A stretch of 5,964 nucleotides of DNA, from the NCBI GenBank assembly GCA_030587605.1, contig JAUQYT010000188.1, positions 1 through 5,964 on the forward strand, read 5' to 3'. Position 1 is the stretch's first letter, and each line of letters opens with the position of its first letter. Positions 1-5,652 of the stretch are shown piece by piece. The notes beneath the pieces were generated by a model that ran no database searches, had not been told where the DNA came from, and worked only from the letters and a program-made list of their open reading frames with translations. The position numbers were made by a program, and so were the translations under genes. Source of the stretch: Candidatus Njordarchaeum guaymasense (GTDB lineage Archaea; Asgardarchaeota; Njordarchaeia; Njordarchaeales; Njordarchaeaceae).

Positions 1-630
1 CGTCGCAGTGAGGGAGGCATTCCATTGATCCATGTAACTTTTGATCTCGTTATTGTAGCGAGAGTCCCGGAATAGGTCATAGTATAACAGTTCCATGAGC
101 GCGTAGTGCCCAGTCCACATGATGTTTGTAGGGCCACGGAACCCATTCCCGAGGCTCGAGTAGGCAGCATTAGTGAAACCTGGCTCGATCCACTCTATTT
201 GCTCCACGGTTGAGCTATTCATCATGGCGATTAGCTTGTGGAACATGTCTGTGTAGTAACTGGTTCGGAAACCAGGTGTAGAACCTGCGATCTCAGCCAT
301 TCCGTAGGTGGTGAAGGCGAGGAAGTAATGCGTCATGATAGGCGGCAACGCAGTCAGCACTAGCCCATTCACGCTTGCGTTGGAGAGATCGGTCACCTCG
401 TAGTAGTCGCGAAACAAGTTTACGAGCCCGATCACCCGTCGATCGAGGATGGGATACGCGGCTAGGACAAAGCTACCCTTTCCTGGGACGTCTATTGTGC
501 CCAGTTGAGGATTTGGATACTGAGGGGGGGCAAGCAAGAAGGTTGAACCCCCAATTACTATTGTCATTATGAGAAAGCAAGAGAAGAGCTTGTTCTTCGA
601 AATCAGAGCAGCAATATTCCTAGTCAACAA
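1..630 (-). CDS. Linalool dehydratase/isomerase-like membrane-anchored protein, N-terminal part
   Basis: The minus-strand frame is open from a TTG-TTG pair (630-628 and 627-625) to base 1, giving 210 residues; the C-terminus lies outside the window. Numbering from the first TTG, lysines 12 and 14 precede a hydrophobic stretch at about 15-34, a signal anchor or uncleaved signal peptide, so the rest should lie outside the membrane. The segment HYFLAFTTYGMAEIAG (101-116) and the later NIMWTGHYALM (169-179) resemble, in order and spacing, the SIAFYAYGLASVAL and ENIMYKGHLNLM regions of Castellaniella linalool dehydratase/isomerase as I remember that sequence. His175 would align with its active-site His129. 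That enzyme is an exported (alpha/alpha)6-barrel protein that hydrates myrcene and isomerises linalool to geraniol. The catalytic Asp/Tyr region is not clearly alignable, and the catalytic cysteines would lie beyond base 1, so the substrate is unknown. An in-frame TGA lies just upstream of the TTG pair; the second TTG is better spaced from GGTGAGG. Another alpha/alpha-barrel family is the main alternative. Confidence 0.6.
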   Translation of the reverse strand, partial: MLTRNIAALISKNKLFSCFLIMTIVIGGSTFLLAPPQYPNPQLGTIDVPGKGSFVLAAYPILDRRVIGLVNLFRDYYEVTDLSNASVNGLVLTALPPIMTHYFLAFTTYGMAEIAGSTPGFRTSYYTDMFHKLIAMMNSSTVEQIEWIEPGFTNAAYSSLGNGFRGPTNIMWTGHYALMELLYYDLFRDSRYNNEIKSYMDQWNASLTAT

Positions 631-631
631 G

Positions 632-638
632 CCTCACC
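632..638 (-). promoter_or_regulatory. Ribosome binding site for the LDI-like gene
   Basis: On the minus strand GGTGAGG lies four bases before the second TTG (627-625) and only one base before the first (630-628). It matches the GGTGA core of the archaeal Shine-Dalgarno sequence and supports initiation at TTG, most likely the second. The next ATG in frame is codon 22, inside the hydrophobic segment, which is a less likely start. Confidence 0.5.
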
Positions 639-932
639 AAATGGGGGGATCCCAGCAGGTGTTTGCCTTTAGATTGGCTAGATCTTGCTTTTCTAGTTAG
701 CGGTTGAAATGAAGGTGATGGACTGCTGTTGGCACTCCGCAGGGCAGAGGTTTGGACTCTTGGATACTTGTGGTTGACATGGCCAGCGTTTACTGTGAGA
801 GAGAATTCCCCATTCGCGTTAGCAAGGCTCAGCGAGATCGGTTGCGGACGTCGCAGAGGATGTAGTAGTCACCCCTAGACTTTACGCAAAGCAATAAATC
901 TACTTCGACACTAATGTTTCAGTTTGAGAGAC

Positions 933-949
933 ACTTCTCAGATAGAAGT
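933..949 (+). repeat. Short inverted repeat upstream of the KaiC-like gene
   Basis: ACTTCT (933-938) and AGAAGT (944-949) are exact inverted copies around a five-base centre. The repeat lies about 45 bases before the ATG, so it could be a small leader hairpin or an operator. Arms of six bases can arise by chance. Confidence 0.3.
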
Positions 950-993
950 CAGCAAGAAGGTTAGATAACTGCTGGAAAAAAGGATGTAGTTTC

Positions 994-1755
994 ATGACCA
1001 GATCTGCAGATGATGTAGTTCCCACTGGGATAGGGCGACTTGATGTCGTCCTTAATGGGGGATTCCCGAGGGGGAGATGCATCCTAGTCAGCGGTGGCTG
1101 CGGCACAGGAAAGAGTACTTTAGGTGTCCAGTTTCTCGTAGAAGGTGCCACCAAGTTTGGCGAGAATGGTATCCTTGTCACGACTGAACAATCCCCAAAC
1201 GCAGTCAGAGCAGACATGAAGAGTTTTGGCTGGGATCTGGAGAAGCTTCAGAACGAACACAAACTAGGAATAATAGACATTGCAACACCTAAGTCCAAGG
1301 TTCCATACACGGGCAGAGATGAGATCACACGGCTTATCAACATGAACACTCTCCTACTTGCACTGTCCGACGTTCAGAAATCAATTGACGCCAAGAGAGT
1401 GGTCGTCGACTCCATTCCCGGGCTTGAGCTTGTTATTCAGGATCCTGCCTCTATAAGACATGCTGTCCACAGATTGATTGCCACGCTAAAGGAGCTTGGC
1501 TGTACCTCCTTGCTAATCTCAGAGGGACGCGGTCGGCGTGAGATAAGTCGATATGATGTCGAGCAGTTCATCTCTGATGGCGTCATCTTTCTGGAACAGA
1601 TAAGGCACAGGGGAAGAGTTGAACGTGGACTCACAGTAGTCAAGATGAGAGGACGCAACCATGAAGTCAAAACGTATCCAATGACGATAACGGAAAAAGG
1701 AATAAACATAACACTAACCAAAGTGGCGTCTCTACCTTCGGCACTTGAATTTTGA
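994..1755 (+). CDS. KaiC/RadA-family single-domain ATPase
   Basis: A 253-residue protein, the usual length of the one-domain KaiC-like ATPases found widely in archaea. These RecA-fold proteins form ring oligomers and are mostly thought to act in signalling; few have a proven partner. The start shows the family's opening VPTGIGRLDVVLNGGFPRG (9-27). Walker A is GGCGTGKST (34-42) and the Walker B strand is RVVVDS, with Asp139. The strand LVTTEQS places Glu65-Gln66 where KaiC has its catalytic Glu-Glu pair, so the second Glu is replaced. The C-terminal KMRGRNH segment (217-223) matches the family's Lys-x-Arg...His element that contacts ATP of the neighbouring subunit. ATG 994 is the first possible ATG after an upstream in-frame TAG at 943; its ribosome binding site is weak (AAGGA, 980-984). 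A probable longin-like gene follows in the same direction after 138 bases. The family is clear; the cellular role is unknown. Confidence 0.9.
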   Translation: MTRSADDVVPTGIGRLDVVLNGGFPRGRCILVSGGCGTGKSTLGVQFLVEGATKFGENGILVTTEQSPNAVRADMKSFGWDLEKLQNEHKLGIIDIATPKSKVPYTGRDEITRLINMNTLLLALSDVQKSIDAKRVVVDSIPGLELVIQDPASIRHAVHRLIATLKELGCTSLLISEGRGRREISRYDVEQFISDGVIFLEQIRHRGRVERGLTVVKMRGRNHEVKTYPMTITEKGINITLTKVASLPSALEF

Positions 1756-1773
1756 AACTATTAATCGCTGGAA

Positions 1774-1790
1774 CTGCAGGGTCCCTGCGG
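1774..1790 (+). repeat. Inverted repeat after the KaiC-like gene
   Basis: GCAGGG (1776-1781) and CCCTGC (1783-1788) are exact inverted copies around a single T. As RNA, the stem can extend to seven pairs (CTGCAGG and CCTGCGG around a GTC loop). It begins 19 bases after the stop codon and has no T tract directly behind it, so it may be a 3'-end hairpin or a protein-binding dyad ahead of the next gene's promoter. Confidence 0.4.
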
Positions 1791-1854
1791 AAGGAACGCT
1801 TTGCTTGCGAGATTCGCACACACTACCATCATTCTTTGCAACCTTGACAAATAC

Positions 1855-1862
1855 GATATAAG
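1855..1862 (+). promoter_or_regulatory. Probable TATA box of the longin-like gene
   Basis: GATATAAG lies about 32-39 bases before the ATG at 1894. With the usual archaeal distance of about 25 bases, transcription would start near 1883-1886, giving a leader of about ten bases. GAGG at 1886-1889 sits close to the start codon. This suggests transcription independent of the KaiC-like gene. Confidence 0.45.
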
Positions 1863-1893
1863 TCCAGTCAATCATGCTAGTTTATGAGGCGAA

Positions 1894-2601
1894 ATGGGGA
1901 CGAATTTCGCAAAGAAGCCTCGGCAACGCAAGCAACCAGTTAGATTAGAGTTGTCGAAAGGGGGAATAGCCGCTCGTGATAGTGCAGACAATAGCGACTT
2001 GGGGCCGGCGGACAATTCGCTTAGGGCACTTTGGATTGTAGAGCCCGCAGGTCCATGCCTGCATAGAGTCGTCATCGACAACCGATTCCTAAAGTATGAC
2101 GAAAACCTCTTTGGAGGCTTCTTTGTGGCGCTACAGGCCTTCGCACAGTGCATTGAAAGCGACGAAGCCCAGCGACTTGATCTAAAGGATATGACATTTG
2201 CATTCGTTAAGAGCCCGAGGGCAATAGTCGCTGGTGTATCAGACAAGGGGGTCGATGTGACCCCCCTCTTAGCAAGGGTCAGTCAAGCATTCAATGAGAT
2301 TATTTCAAAGACGCGCTCGTGCCCCTTCAACCCGCTCATACCATCAGACATGCGCGAGCTTGAGCAGACTCTTTCCGAAAGGATACAAAATATCGTCCAT
2401 GAAACCAAGACTACTTCACACGGATCAACTGGGAGCTCGACCGGAAGCGCCCAGCCCAAATTGGATAAACCCTTGACTGAAACTCTTGACCGCAGACCGC
2501 GCCAAGACGAACGTTCCGGAACCGTAGCAGTCGAGTTAGCGAATTATGTCAAAGGAAAGAAGAAGGTTGAAGGAATCGGCGACGAGGCAAGAATAGCATG
2601 A
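1894..2601 (+). CDS. Hypothetical protein with a probable longin/roadblock-like domain
   Basis: A 235-residue soluble protein with no signal peptide or membrane segment. The first 42 residues are basic and then polar, and probably disordered. Residues 43-140 have the pattern of small archaeal longin-like proteins: a strand LRALWIVEPAG (43-53), a second strand around 56-62, the acidic-then-helical DENLFGGFFVALQAFAQ (69-85), the strand DLKDMTFAFVKSP (96-108), a further strand AIVAGVSD and a helix from about 122 to 139. Such domains act as protein-protein platforms, often for small GTPases, and in archaea are commonly found near signalling ATPases. The tail (about 160-210) is rich in Ser, Thr, Gly and charged residues, and a Lys-rich stretch, YVKGKKK, lies near the end. 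No catalytic motif is visible. The domain call rests on pattern recognition only; a roadblock/LC7 fold is the closest alternative. Its neighbour, the KaiC-like ATPase, is a possible partner. Confidence 0.75.
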   Translation: MGTNFAKKPRQRKQPVRLELSKGGIAARDSADNSDLGPADNSLRALWIVEPAGPCLHRVVIDNRFLKYDENLFGGFFVALQAFAQCIESDEAQRLDLKDMTFAFVKSPRAIVAGVSDKGVDVTPLLARVSQAFNEIISKTRSCPFNPLIPSDMRELEQTLSERIQNIVHETKTTSHGSTGSSTGSAQPKLDKPLTETLDRRPRQDERSGTVAVELANYVKGKKKVEGIGDEARIA

Positions 2602-2650
2602 ATTAAGGCAGAAAAAATCGCGAATAGCTGGATTCTCCATTCTAACTAAA

Positions 2651-2694
2651 ATGAGAGCCAGATAAGACAAGATCTTTGTGTTTTGGGTTCTCAT
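2651..2694 (+). repeat. Stem-loop downstream of the longin-like gene
   Basis: ATGAGAGCC (2651-2659) pairs with GGTTCTCAT (2686-2694) in nine base pairs, one of them G-U, around a 26-base loop. The loop contains a further weak pairing (CAA-GATC-TTTG). TCTCATT at 2702-2708 offers a second pairing partner for the left arm. It starts about 50 bases after the stop codon and may shape the 3' end of that transcript. Confidence 0.35.
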
Positions 2695-2757
2695 AGGCTA
2701 GTCTCATTCTGAGTGGGTGCATACCCTGTGTGGCGTCCGTGGAGACCACAATAAGGA

Positions 2758-2767
2758 TTATTAATAA
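2758..2767 (+). promoter_or_regulatory. Probable TATA box of the amino acid permease gene
   Basis: TTATTAATAA lies in an otherwise mixed-composition spacer and is centred about 56 bases before the GTG start. Transcription would begin near 2788-2792, giving a leader of about 30 bases that includes the ribosome binding site. Confidence 0.4.
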
Positions 2768-2808
2768 GTTGCAATAGATCATTGATTCTAAGATGAAGAG
2801 GGTATCCT

Positions 2809-2813
2809 GAGGG
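2809..2813 (+). promoter_or_regulatory. Ribosome binding site supporting the GTG start of the permease
   Basis: GAGGG ends five bases before GTG 2819. The match to the anti-Shine-Dalgarno sequence is partial. It is the best-placed site, and the GTG start gives a charged cytoplasmic N-terminus ahead of the first membrane helix, as expected for this family. Confidence 0.4.
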
Positions 2814-2818
2814 AACAG

Positions 2819-4243
2819 GTGAACGTTTCATTGTCCAAGAAGAAAGAAGAAGTGAAAGTAGGGAAACTTGTGACGAAGAAAGTGGAACTGAAGAGGACAC
2901 TGGGAACTGGACTCTCGACGGTCTTTGCCATTGGGCTGATTCTCGGAGCAACGATCTACGTAATGGTTGGCAGCGCAGCGGGAGCAACGGGAGGTCTGAC
3001 TTGGCTTTTCCTGTGTGTCGGACCTGCCATTCTATACTTGTTCATTGGGCTAACCTATGCTGAGTTTGCTTCTATGTATCCGAGGGCGGGTTCGGCTTAC
3101 ATCTACGTTCACGAGGGACTATCGACCCGCAGCACTCGCGTTGCTAACTTCCTATCATTCATCTTCCTTTTCGCTGGTCTCTTTGTCGCTGTTCCTCTCT
3201 CCGCTGCAGTTGTGGCCCTTGGTTCTGGACACTATCTAAACGCGGCACTAGGAGGTCTACCACCAATAGCTATTGGCGGCGTCACAATAATGCAGCCATA
3301 CACCTTGATCGCCGTCTTGTTGGTGTTACTTCTTTCGTTACTTAACTGGCTTGGTATCAAGGAGTCTGCGGTAGCCATGGTAGTTGCAACAATCATAGAA
3401 GTCGCAGGATTGCTTACAATTGTCGCCCTTGGTTTCGGGTCGGGCCCGATAAACCCTGACTATTTCTCGACGACTGGGGCGCCCAATGCTTCGCTATTGG
3501 GGTTCGTTGGGACCTTTGCCATAGGTTATTTCCTTTACACTGGATTTGAGTTGATCCCGAGTTTGGCAGAGGAAGCTAAGCAGCCAGAAAAGACTGTACC
3601 GCGGGCAATACTATTGTCACTTGGTTTGATAACTTTGGTGTATGCTCTGGTGTCGCTTGCCATTGTGCGGCTCGTGCCACTGTCGGTACTCGCAACAACG
3701 AACACGCCTATGATAGTCGCTGCCGGAGTAGTATTGACCGCCGCTACTGCGACGCTGTTGTTCGCTTTCTACGGGATCTTCGCTGGGCTGAATACAGTCT
3801 TGGCCACCTTGGTGACGGGTTCGAGGATAATGTACGGGATAGCTAGTGAAGGTGCTCTACCGTCAAAGTTGGGGAAGGTTGGGGAAAGTCGAAGGACGCC
3901 AACCAACGCCATAATACTTGTGATGATAGTTTCGGCAATTTTCTGTTTGTTCGAACAGGTACAACTTGTGCTAAATGCCGCCGCTGTGACAATTTGCTGG
4001 ATAGACTTCATAGTATGTATCTCCTTGATCTATTCGAGGCGCCGAGAGACGAAACTGAAGAGACCATTTAGGGTTCCGGCGTCAGCGGGACGTGTTCCAA
4101 TCCCAACAGTCCTGGCTGCGATTTCTGTCGTCGTGCTGTCAACACTGTTGCTAATTGACAATTGGATATCGTGGGCCCCGTTCCTCATATCGTTGCCCAT
4201 AGCAGCTGTGGTGTACAAGACTCTAGGTCGAAGGCGCAAGTAG
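2819..4243 (+). CDS. APC-superfamily amino acid permease
   Basis: A 474-residue integral membrane protein, the typical length for 12-helix amino acid-polyamine-organocation (APC) transporters, which move amino acids or amines across the cytoplasmic membrane, usually with a cation. A Lys-rich cytoplasmic N-terminus (about 1-28) precedes helix 1, whose unwound centre is the Gly-rich GATIYVMVG (43-51). YAEFASMYPRAGSAYIYVHE (80-99) is the family's helix 2-3 signature. GFELIPSLAEEAKQPEKTVP (242-261) is the classic helix 6 and following loop, where EE-x-K-x-P is conserved. Late in the protein, the LKRPFRVP segment before the last two helices is also typical, and the end is basic (GRRRK). The sequence does not reveal the substrate. 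It has its own probable promoter and ends at a T-rich tract, so it looks monocistronic. It converges on a decayed aminotransferase relic. Confidence 0.92.
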   Translation: MNVSLSKKKEEVKVGKLVTKKVELKRTLGTGLSTVFAIGLILGATIYVMVGSAAGATGGLTWLFLCVGPAILYLFIGLTYAEFASMYPRAGSAYIYVHEGLSTRSTRVANFLSFIFLFAGLFVAVPLSAAVVALGSGHYLNAALGGLPPIAIGGVTIMQPYTLIAVLLVLLLSLLNWLGIKESAVAMVVATIIEVAGLLTIVALGFGSGPINPDYFSTTGAPNASLLGFVGTFAIGYFLYTGFELIPSLAEEAKQPEKTVPRAILLSLGLITLVYALVSLAIVRLVPLSVLATTNTPMIVAAGVVLTAATATLLFAFYGIFAGLNTVLATLVTGSRIMYGIASEGALPSKLGKVGESRRTPTNAIILVMIVSAIFCLFEQVQLVLNAAAVTICWIDFIVCISLIYSRRRETKLKRPFRVPASAGRVPIPTVLAAISVVVLSTLLLIDNWISWAPFLISLPIAAVVYKTLGRRRK

Positions 4244-4260
4244 CCAAGAATCCCAACTAC

Positions 4261-4281
4261 TTTTCCTCTTTTTCTTTTTTT
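4261..4281 (+). terminator. T-rich transcription termination tract
   Basis: Starting 17 bases after the permease stop codon, the plus strand is almost pure T with a few C, including runs of five and seven T. Archaeal RNA polymerase terminates on such tracts without needing a hairpin. Confidence 0.7.
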
Positions 4282-4364
4282 CTGATGGTTGGAGGCGGGT
4301 AACTGGTTTTCCAGCGACTATGGCGGTTTTGTCTACGGGGTCTGACTCACATTAGCGTGCTACG

Positions 4365-4676
4365 GGGATAATTGTGGCCTAGGATAATAGCTCCTGATCC
4401 CATCAGGTGGTTGACCTACTGATTCCCATCGGCATCCCACATCTTACAACCGAGCGCACGGTTCACCACCACAGGGAAGGGATCTCTTTAGACCAATAGA
4501 TGCTGAACGCCGCTTGGTATGCACTGCTCAGCCTCTTCGAACATTGATCTGGACTTCGGAGATTTCCTCTCAATTTCCTTGCGTCTTCTTGCCATTGCTA
4601 GATCCGATATCGGACGGACAGGTTCCTCTGTGATGATTCTAGTCCTCTTCCGGATTTCCTCATATTCCATTTCCAA
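4365..4676 (-). pseudogene. Decayed N-terminus of a glutamate-1-semialdehyde-aminotransferase-like (class III) enzyme
   Basis: The minus strand reads from TTG 4676 (or ATG 4670) for 62 codons to a TAA at 4490-4488, then stays in the same frame, with one TAG at 4418-4416, to about 4365. Before the first stop it contains SPKSRSMFEEAEQCIPSGVQ. After it come DPFPVVVNRALGCKMWDADGNQ, stop, then VNHLMGSGAIILGHNYP. Together these match, in order and spacing, the start of glutamate-1-semialdehyde aminomutase-like PLP enzymes: a PKS-x-x-LFE-x-A-x-x-x-IPGGVQ opening, then PFP, WDVDGNEYIDYLMGSGPIILGHNYP. The TAG falls on the conserved Tyr. Homology fades after HNYP, where a frameshift is possible and further stops follow. 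The PLP lysine and about three quarters of the protein are absent, because the permease's termination tract lies about 85 bases further on. It is therefore a truncated relic with no active product. The first 27 residues look unlike the family, and a former start at ATG 4595 is possible. Confidence 0.8.
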
Positions 4677-4783
4677 AGCCCCCAGTTCCTATTGGTAATC
4701 AGATTCCAGCCTAAACTAGAACACTAGAGATCTCACAAGGCAACCGAAGCAGTCGGCCTATCTCCGTCAATTGTTTCTGAATG

Positions 4784-4802
4784 GCATAACTTAAAGTTAT
4801 GC
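4784..4802 (+). promoter_or_regulatory. Perfect 19-base dyad, candidate operator
   Basis: GCATAACTTAAAGTTATGC has eight-base perfect arms (4784-4791 and 4795-4802) around TAA. It ends 18 bases before the TATA box, just upstream of where TFB would contact. The size suits a dimeric helix-turn-helix regulator. From the position it would more likely be an activator site, or a repressor blocking TFB, than a terminator. The bound protein is unknown, and no regulator gene is present in the window. Confidence 0.55.
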
Positions 4803-4820
4803 AAAAGTGACAACATATGG

Positions 4821-4828
4821 TTTATATC
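4821..4828 (+). promoter_or_regulatory. TATA box of the ABC exporter operon
   Basis: TTTATATC is close to the archaeal consensus TTTATATA and is the best promoter element in the window. Transcription would start near 4848-4852, leaving a leader of about 20-25 bases that contains the ribosome binding site. Confidence 0.65.
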
Positions 4829-4860
4829 TATATTCCCAGATACAAGGGCGGGATGTTTCT

Positions 4861-4867
4861 AGGTGAT
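4861..4867 (+). promoter_or_regulatory. Strong ribosome binding site of the ABC ATPase
   Basis: AGGTGAT is fully complementary to the archaeal 16S rRNA 3' end (ATCACCT) and stands five bases before ATG 4873. This fixes the start codon. Confidence 0.8.
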
Positions 4868-4872
4868 TATCG

Positions 4873-5652
4873 ATGGTTAGCGATGCAATCGGCATACGAA
4901 CCAAGAAGTTGAACAAGAAATTTGGCGAGATTCAGGCAGTGAAGGATTTGGACCTCGAAGTCAAGACCGGAGGTAGATTTGGCTTCCTAGGTCCGAACGG
5001 GGCTGGCAAAACAACCACCGTCCGCATACTCTCCGGCATTATGAAGCCGACAAGTGGCAGTGCTACAGTGTGCGGATACGATATTAGCAAACATGTCAAC
5101 GAAATCAAGAGTGTTACAGCGTTGCTTCCGGAGTCCCCGGGGGTTTACTCAAAGCTCTCTGCTGTTGAGTTCCTGACGTTCATAGGTGCGCTGAAAGACA
5201 TGCATGGAGAGAAGCTACACAAGCGTGTCGACAGCCTACTCGCTATGCTTGGGCTTGAAAGTCGACAAGACGATCTCCTCGAGTCTTACTCATCAGGAAT
5301 GAAGCAGAAGGTTCTCGTTGCGTCGACAATACTCCATGATCCGAAACTCGTGTTCCTAGATGAGCCAACCTCCCGTCTTGACCCTGCAGCGAGCGCTTTG
5401 GTGAAGGATCTGATACTTGCTTTAGCAGAGCAGACCAACACAACTTTCTTCATCTGCACTCATCAGACAGCATTCGCCGAAGGCGTGTGCGACGAAATCG
5501 GGATACTCAATGAAGGACAACTGATGACTGTAGGCTCTCCGCAAGACATAATGAAAACAACCAAAACGCGTACGCTCGAGGATGCCTACCTTGAGATTGT
5601 TGGCGGCAAGGTTGACCGGACCAAGCTACTCGAATGGAGGAAGAAAACGTGA
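4873..5652 (+). CDS. ABC transporter ATP-binding protein (ABC-2-type exporter)
   Basis: A 259-residue cytoplasmic ATPase that powers a membrane exporter. All nucleotide-binding motifs are present: Walker A GPNGAGKTT (40-48); a Q-loop position occupied by Glu87 in LLPESPG, common in this drug- and lipid-exporter type of ATPase; a variant signature YSSGMKQK (139-146) in place of LSGGQ; Walker B KLVFLDEP with the catalytic Glu164; a D-loop SRLD (167-170); and the switch His197 in ICTHQ. The C-terminal part (about 215-259) has the usual LEDAYLEIVGG element of DrrA/CcmA-like ATPases. It has a strong TATA box, a ribosome binding site and an upstream dyad. Its last codons overlap the start of the membrane subunit in GTGA, which indicates coupled translation. 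The exported compound cannot be told from sequence. Confidence 0.93.
   Translation: MVSDAIGIRTKKLNKKFGEIQAVKDLDLEVKTGGRFGFLGPNGAGKTTTVRILSGIMKPTSGSATVCGYDISKHVNEIKSVTALLPESPGVYSKLSAVEFLTFIGALKDMHGEKLHKRVDSLLAMLGLESRQDDLLESYSSGMKQKVLVASTILHDPKLVFLDEPTSRLDPAASALVKDLILALAEQTNTTFFICTHQTAFAEGVCDEIGILNEGQLMTVGSPQDIMKTTKTRTLEDAYLEIVGGKVDRTKLLEWRKKT
5636..5640 (+). promoter_or_regulatory. Ribosome binding site of the exporter membrane subunit
   Basis: GGAGG inside the last codons of the ATPase gene lies eight bases before GTG 5649 and supports this start in the GTGA overlap. Confidence 0.6.

Larger units (their letters stand above)
631..993. other. Divergent intergenic region between the LDI-like and KaiC-like genes
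   Basis: This 363-base spacer must contain the promoters of both divergent genes. No TATA box stands out: AATAAATC near 892-899 is a weak candidate for the KaiC-like gene, and I see none for the minus-strand gene. Only short open stretches occur: a 22-codon ATG frame from 709, and a minus-strand frame of about 80 codons without ATG between about 871 and 622. Neither has convincing start signals. A small dyad sits at 933-949. No tRNA or other RNA gene was recognised. Confidence 0.6.
4677..4872 (+). promoter_or_regulatory. Promoter region of the ABC exporter operon
   Basis: These 196 bases separate the aminotransferase relic from the ABC ATPase. The left half shows no gene and no clear signal. 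The right half contains a perfect dyad, a TATA box and a ribosome binding site in the expected order, each listed separately. Confidence 0.6.

Noticed and set aside
375..572. A plus-strand frame of 65 codons opposite the LDI-like gene.
   Set aside because: It is antisense to a coding frame with coherent membrane-anchor and family motifs, and its Arg/Ser-rich translation matches nothing recognisable.
709..777. A 22-codon ATG frame (MKVMDCCWHSAG...) as a small protein gene.
   Set aside because: No upstream ribosome binding site or promoter was seen, and frames of this length are expected by chance.
622..871. A minus-strand open frame of about 80 codons containing a secreted-protein-like stretch (ANGEFSLTVNAG).
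   Set aside because: It has no ATG or ribosome binding site, overlaps the start of the LDI-like gene in another frame, and its latter half looks like random Ser/Arg-rich translation.
900..1217. A minus-strand frame of 105 codons overlapping the KaiC-like gene.
   Set aside because: Most of it is antisense to the conserved KaiC N-terminus and Walker A region, and it shows no motif of its own.
2793..2810. A five-codon leader peptide (MKRVS) before the permease, suggesting attenuation.
   Set aside because: It is too short to exceed chance, has no ribosome binding site of its own, and no alternative terminator structure follows it.
4365..4490. Stop-codon readthrough or recoding (for example pyrrolysine) to express the aminotransferase.
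   Set aside because: Two different stops (TAA and TAG) occur, and the protein lacks its C-terminal three quarters including the PLP lysine, so decay is the simpler explanation.
4488..4676. An intact 62-residue protein on the minus strand.
   Set aside because: Its last 20 or so residues are the start of an aminotransferase, and recognisable family sequence continues in frame past its stop codon, so it is the front part of a pseudogene.
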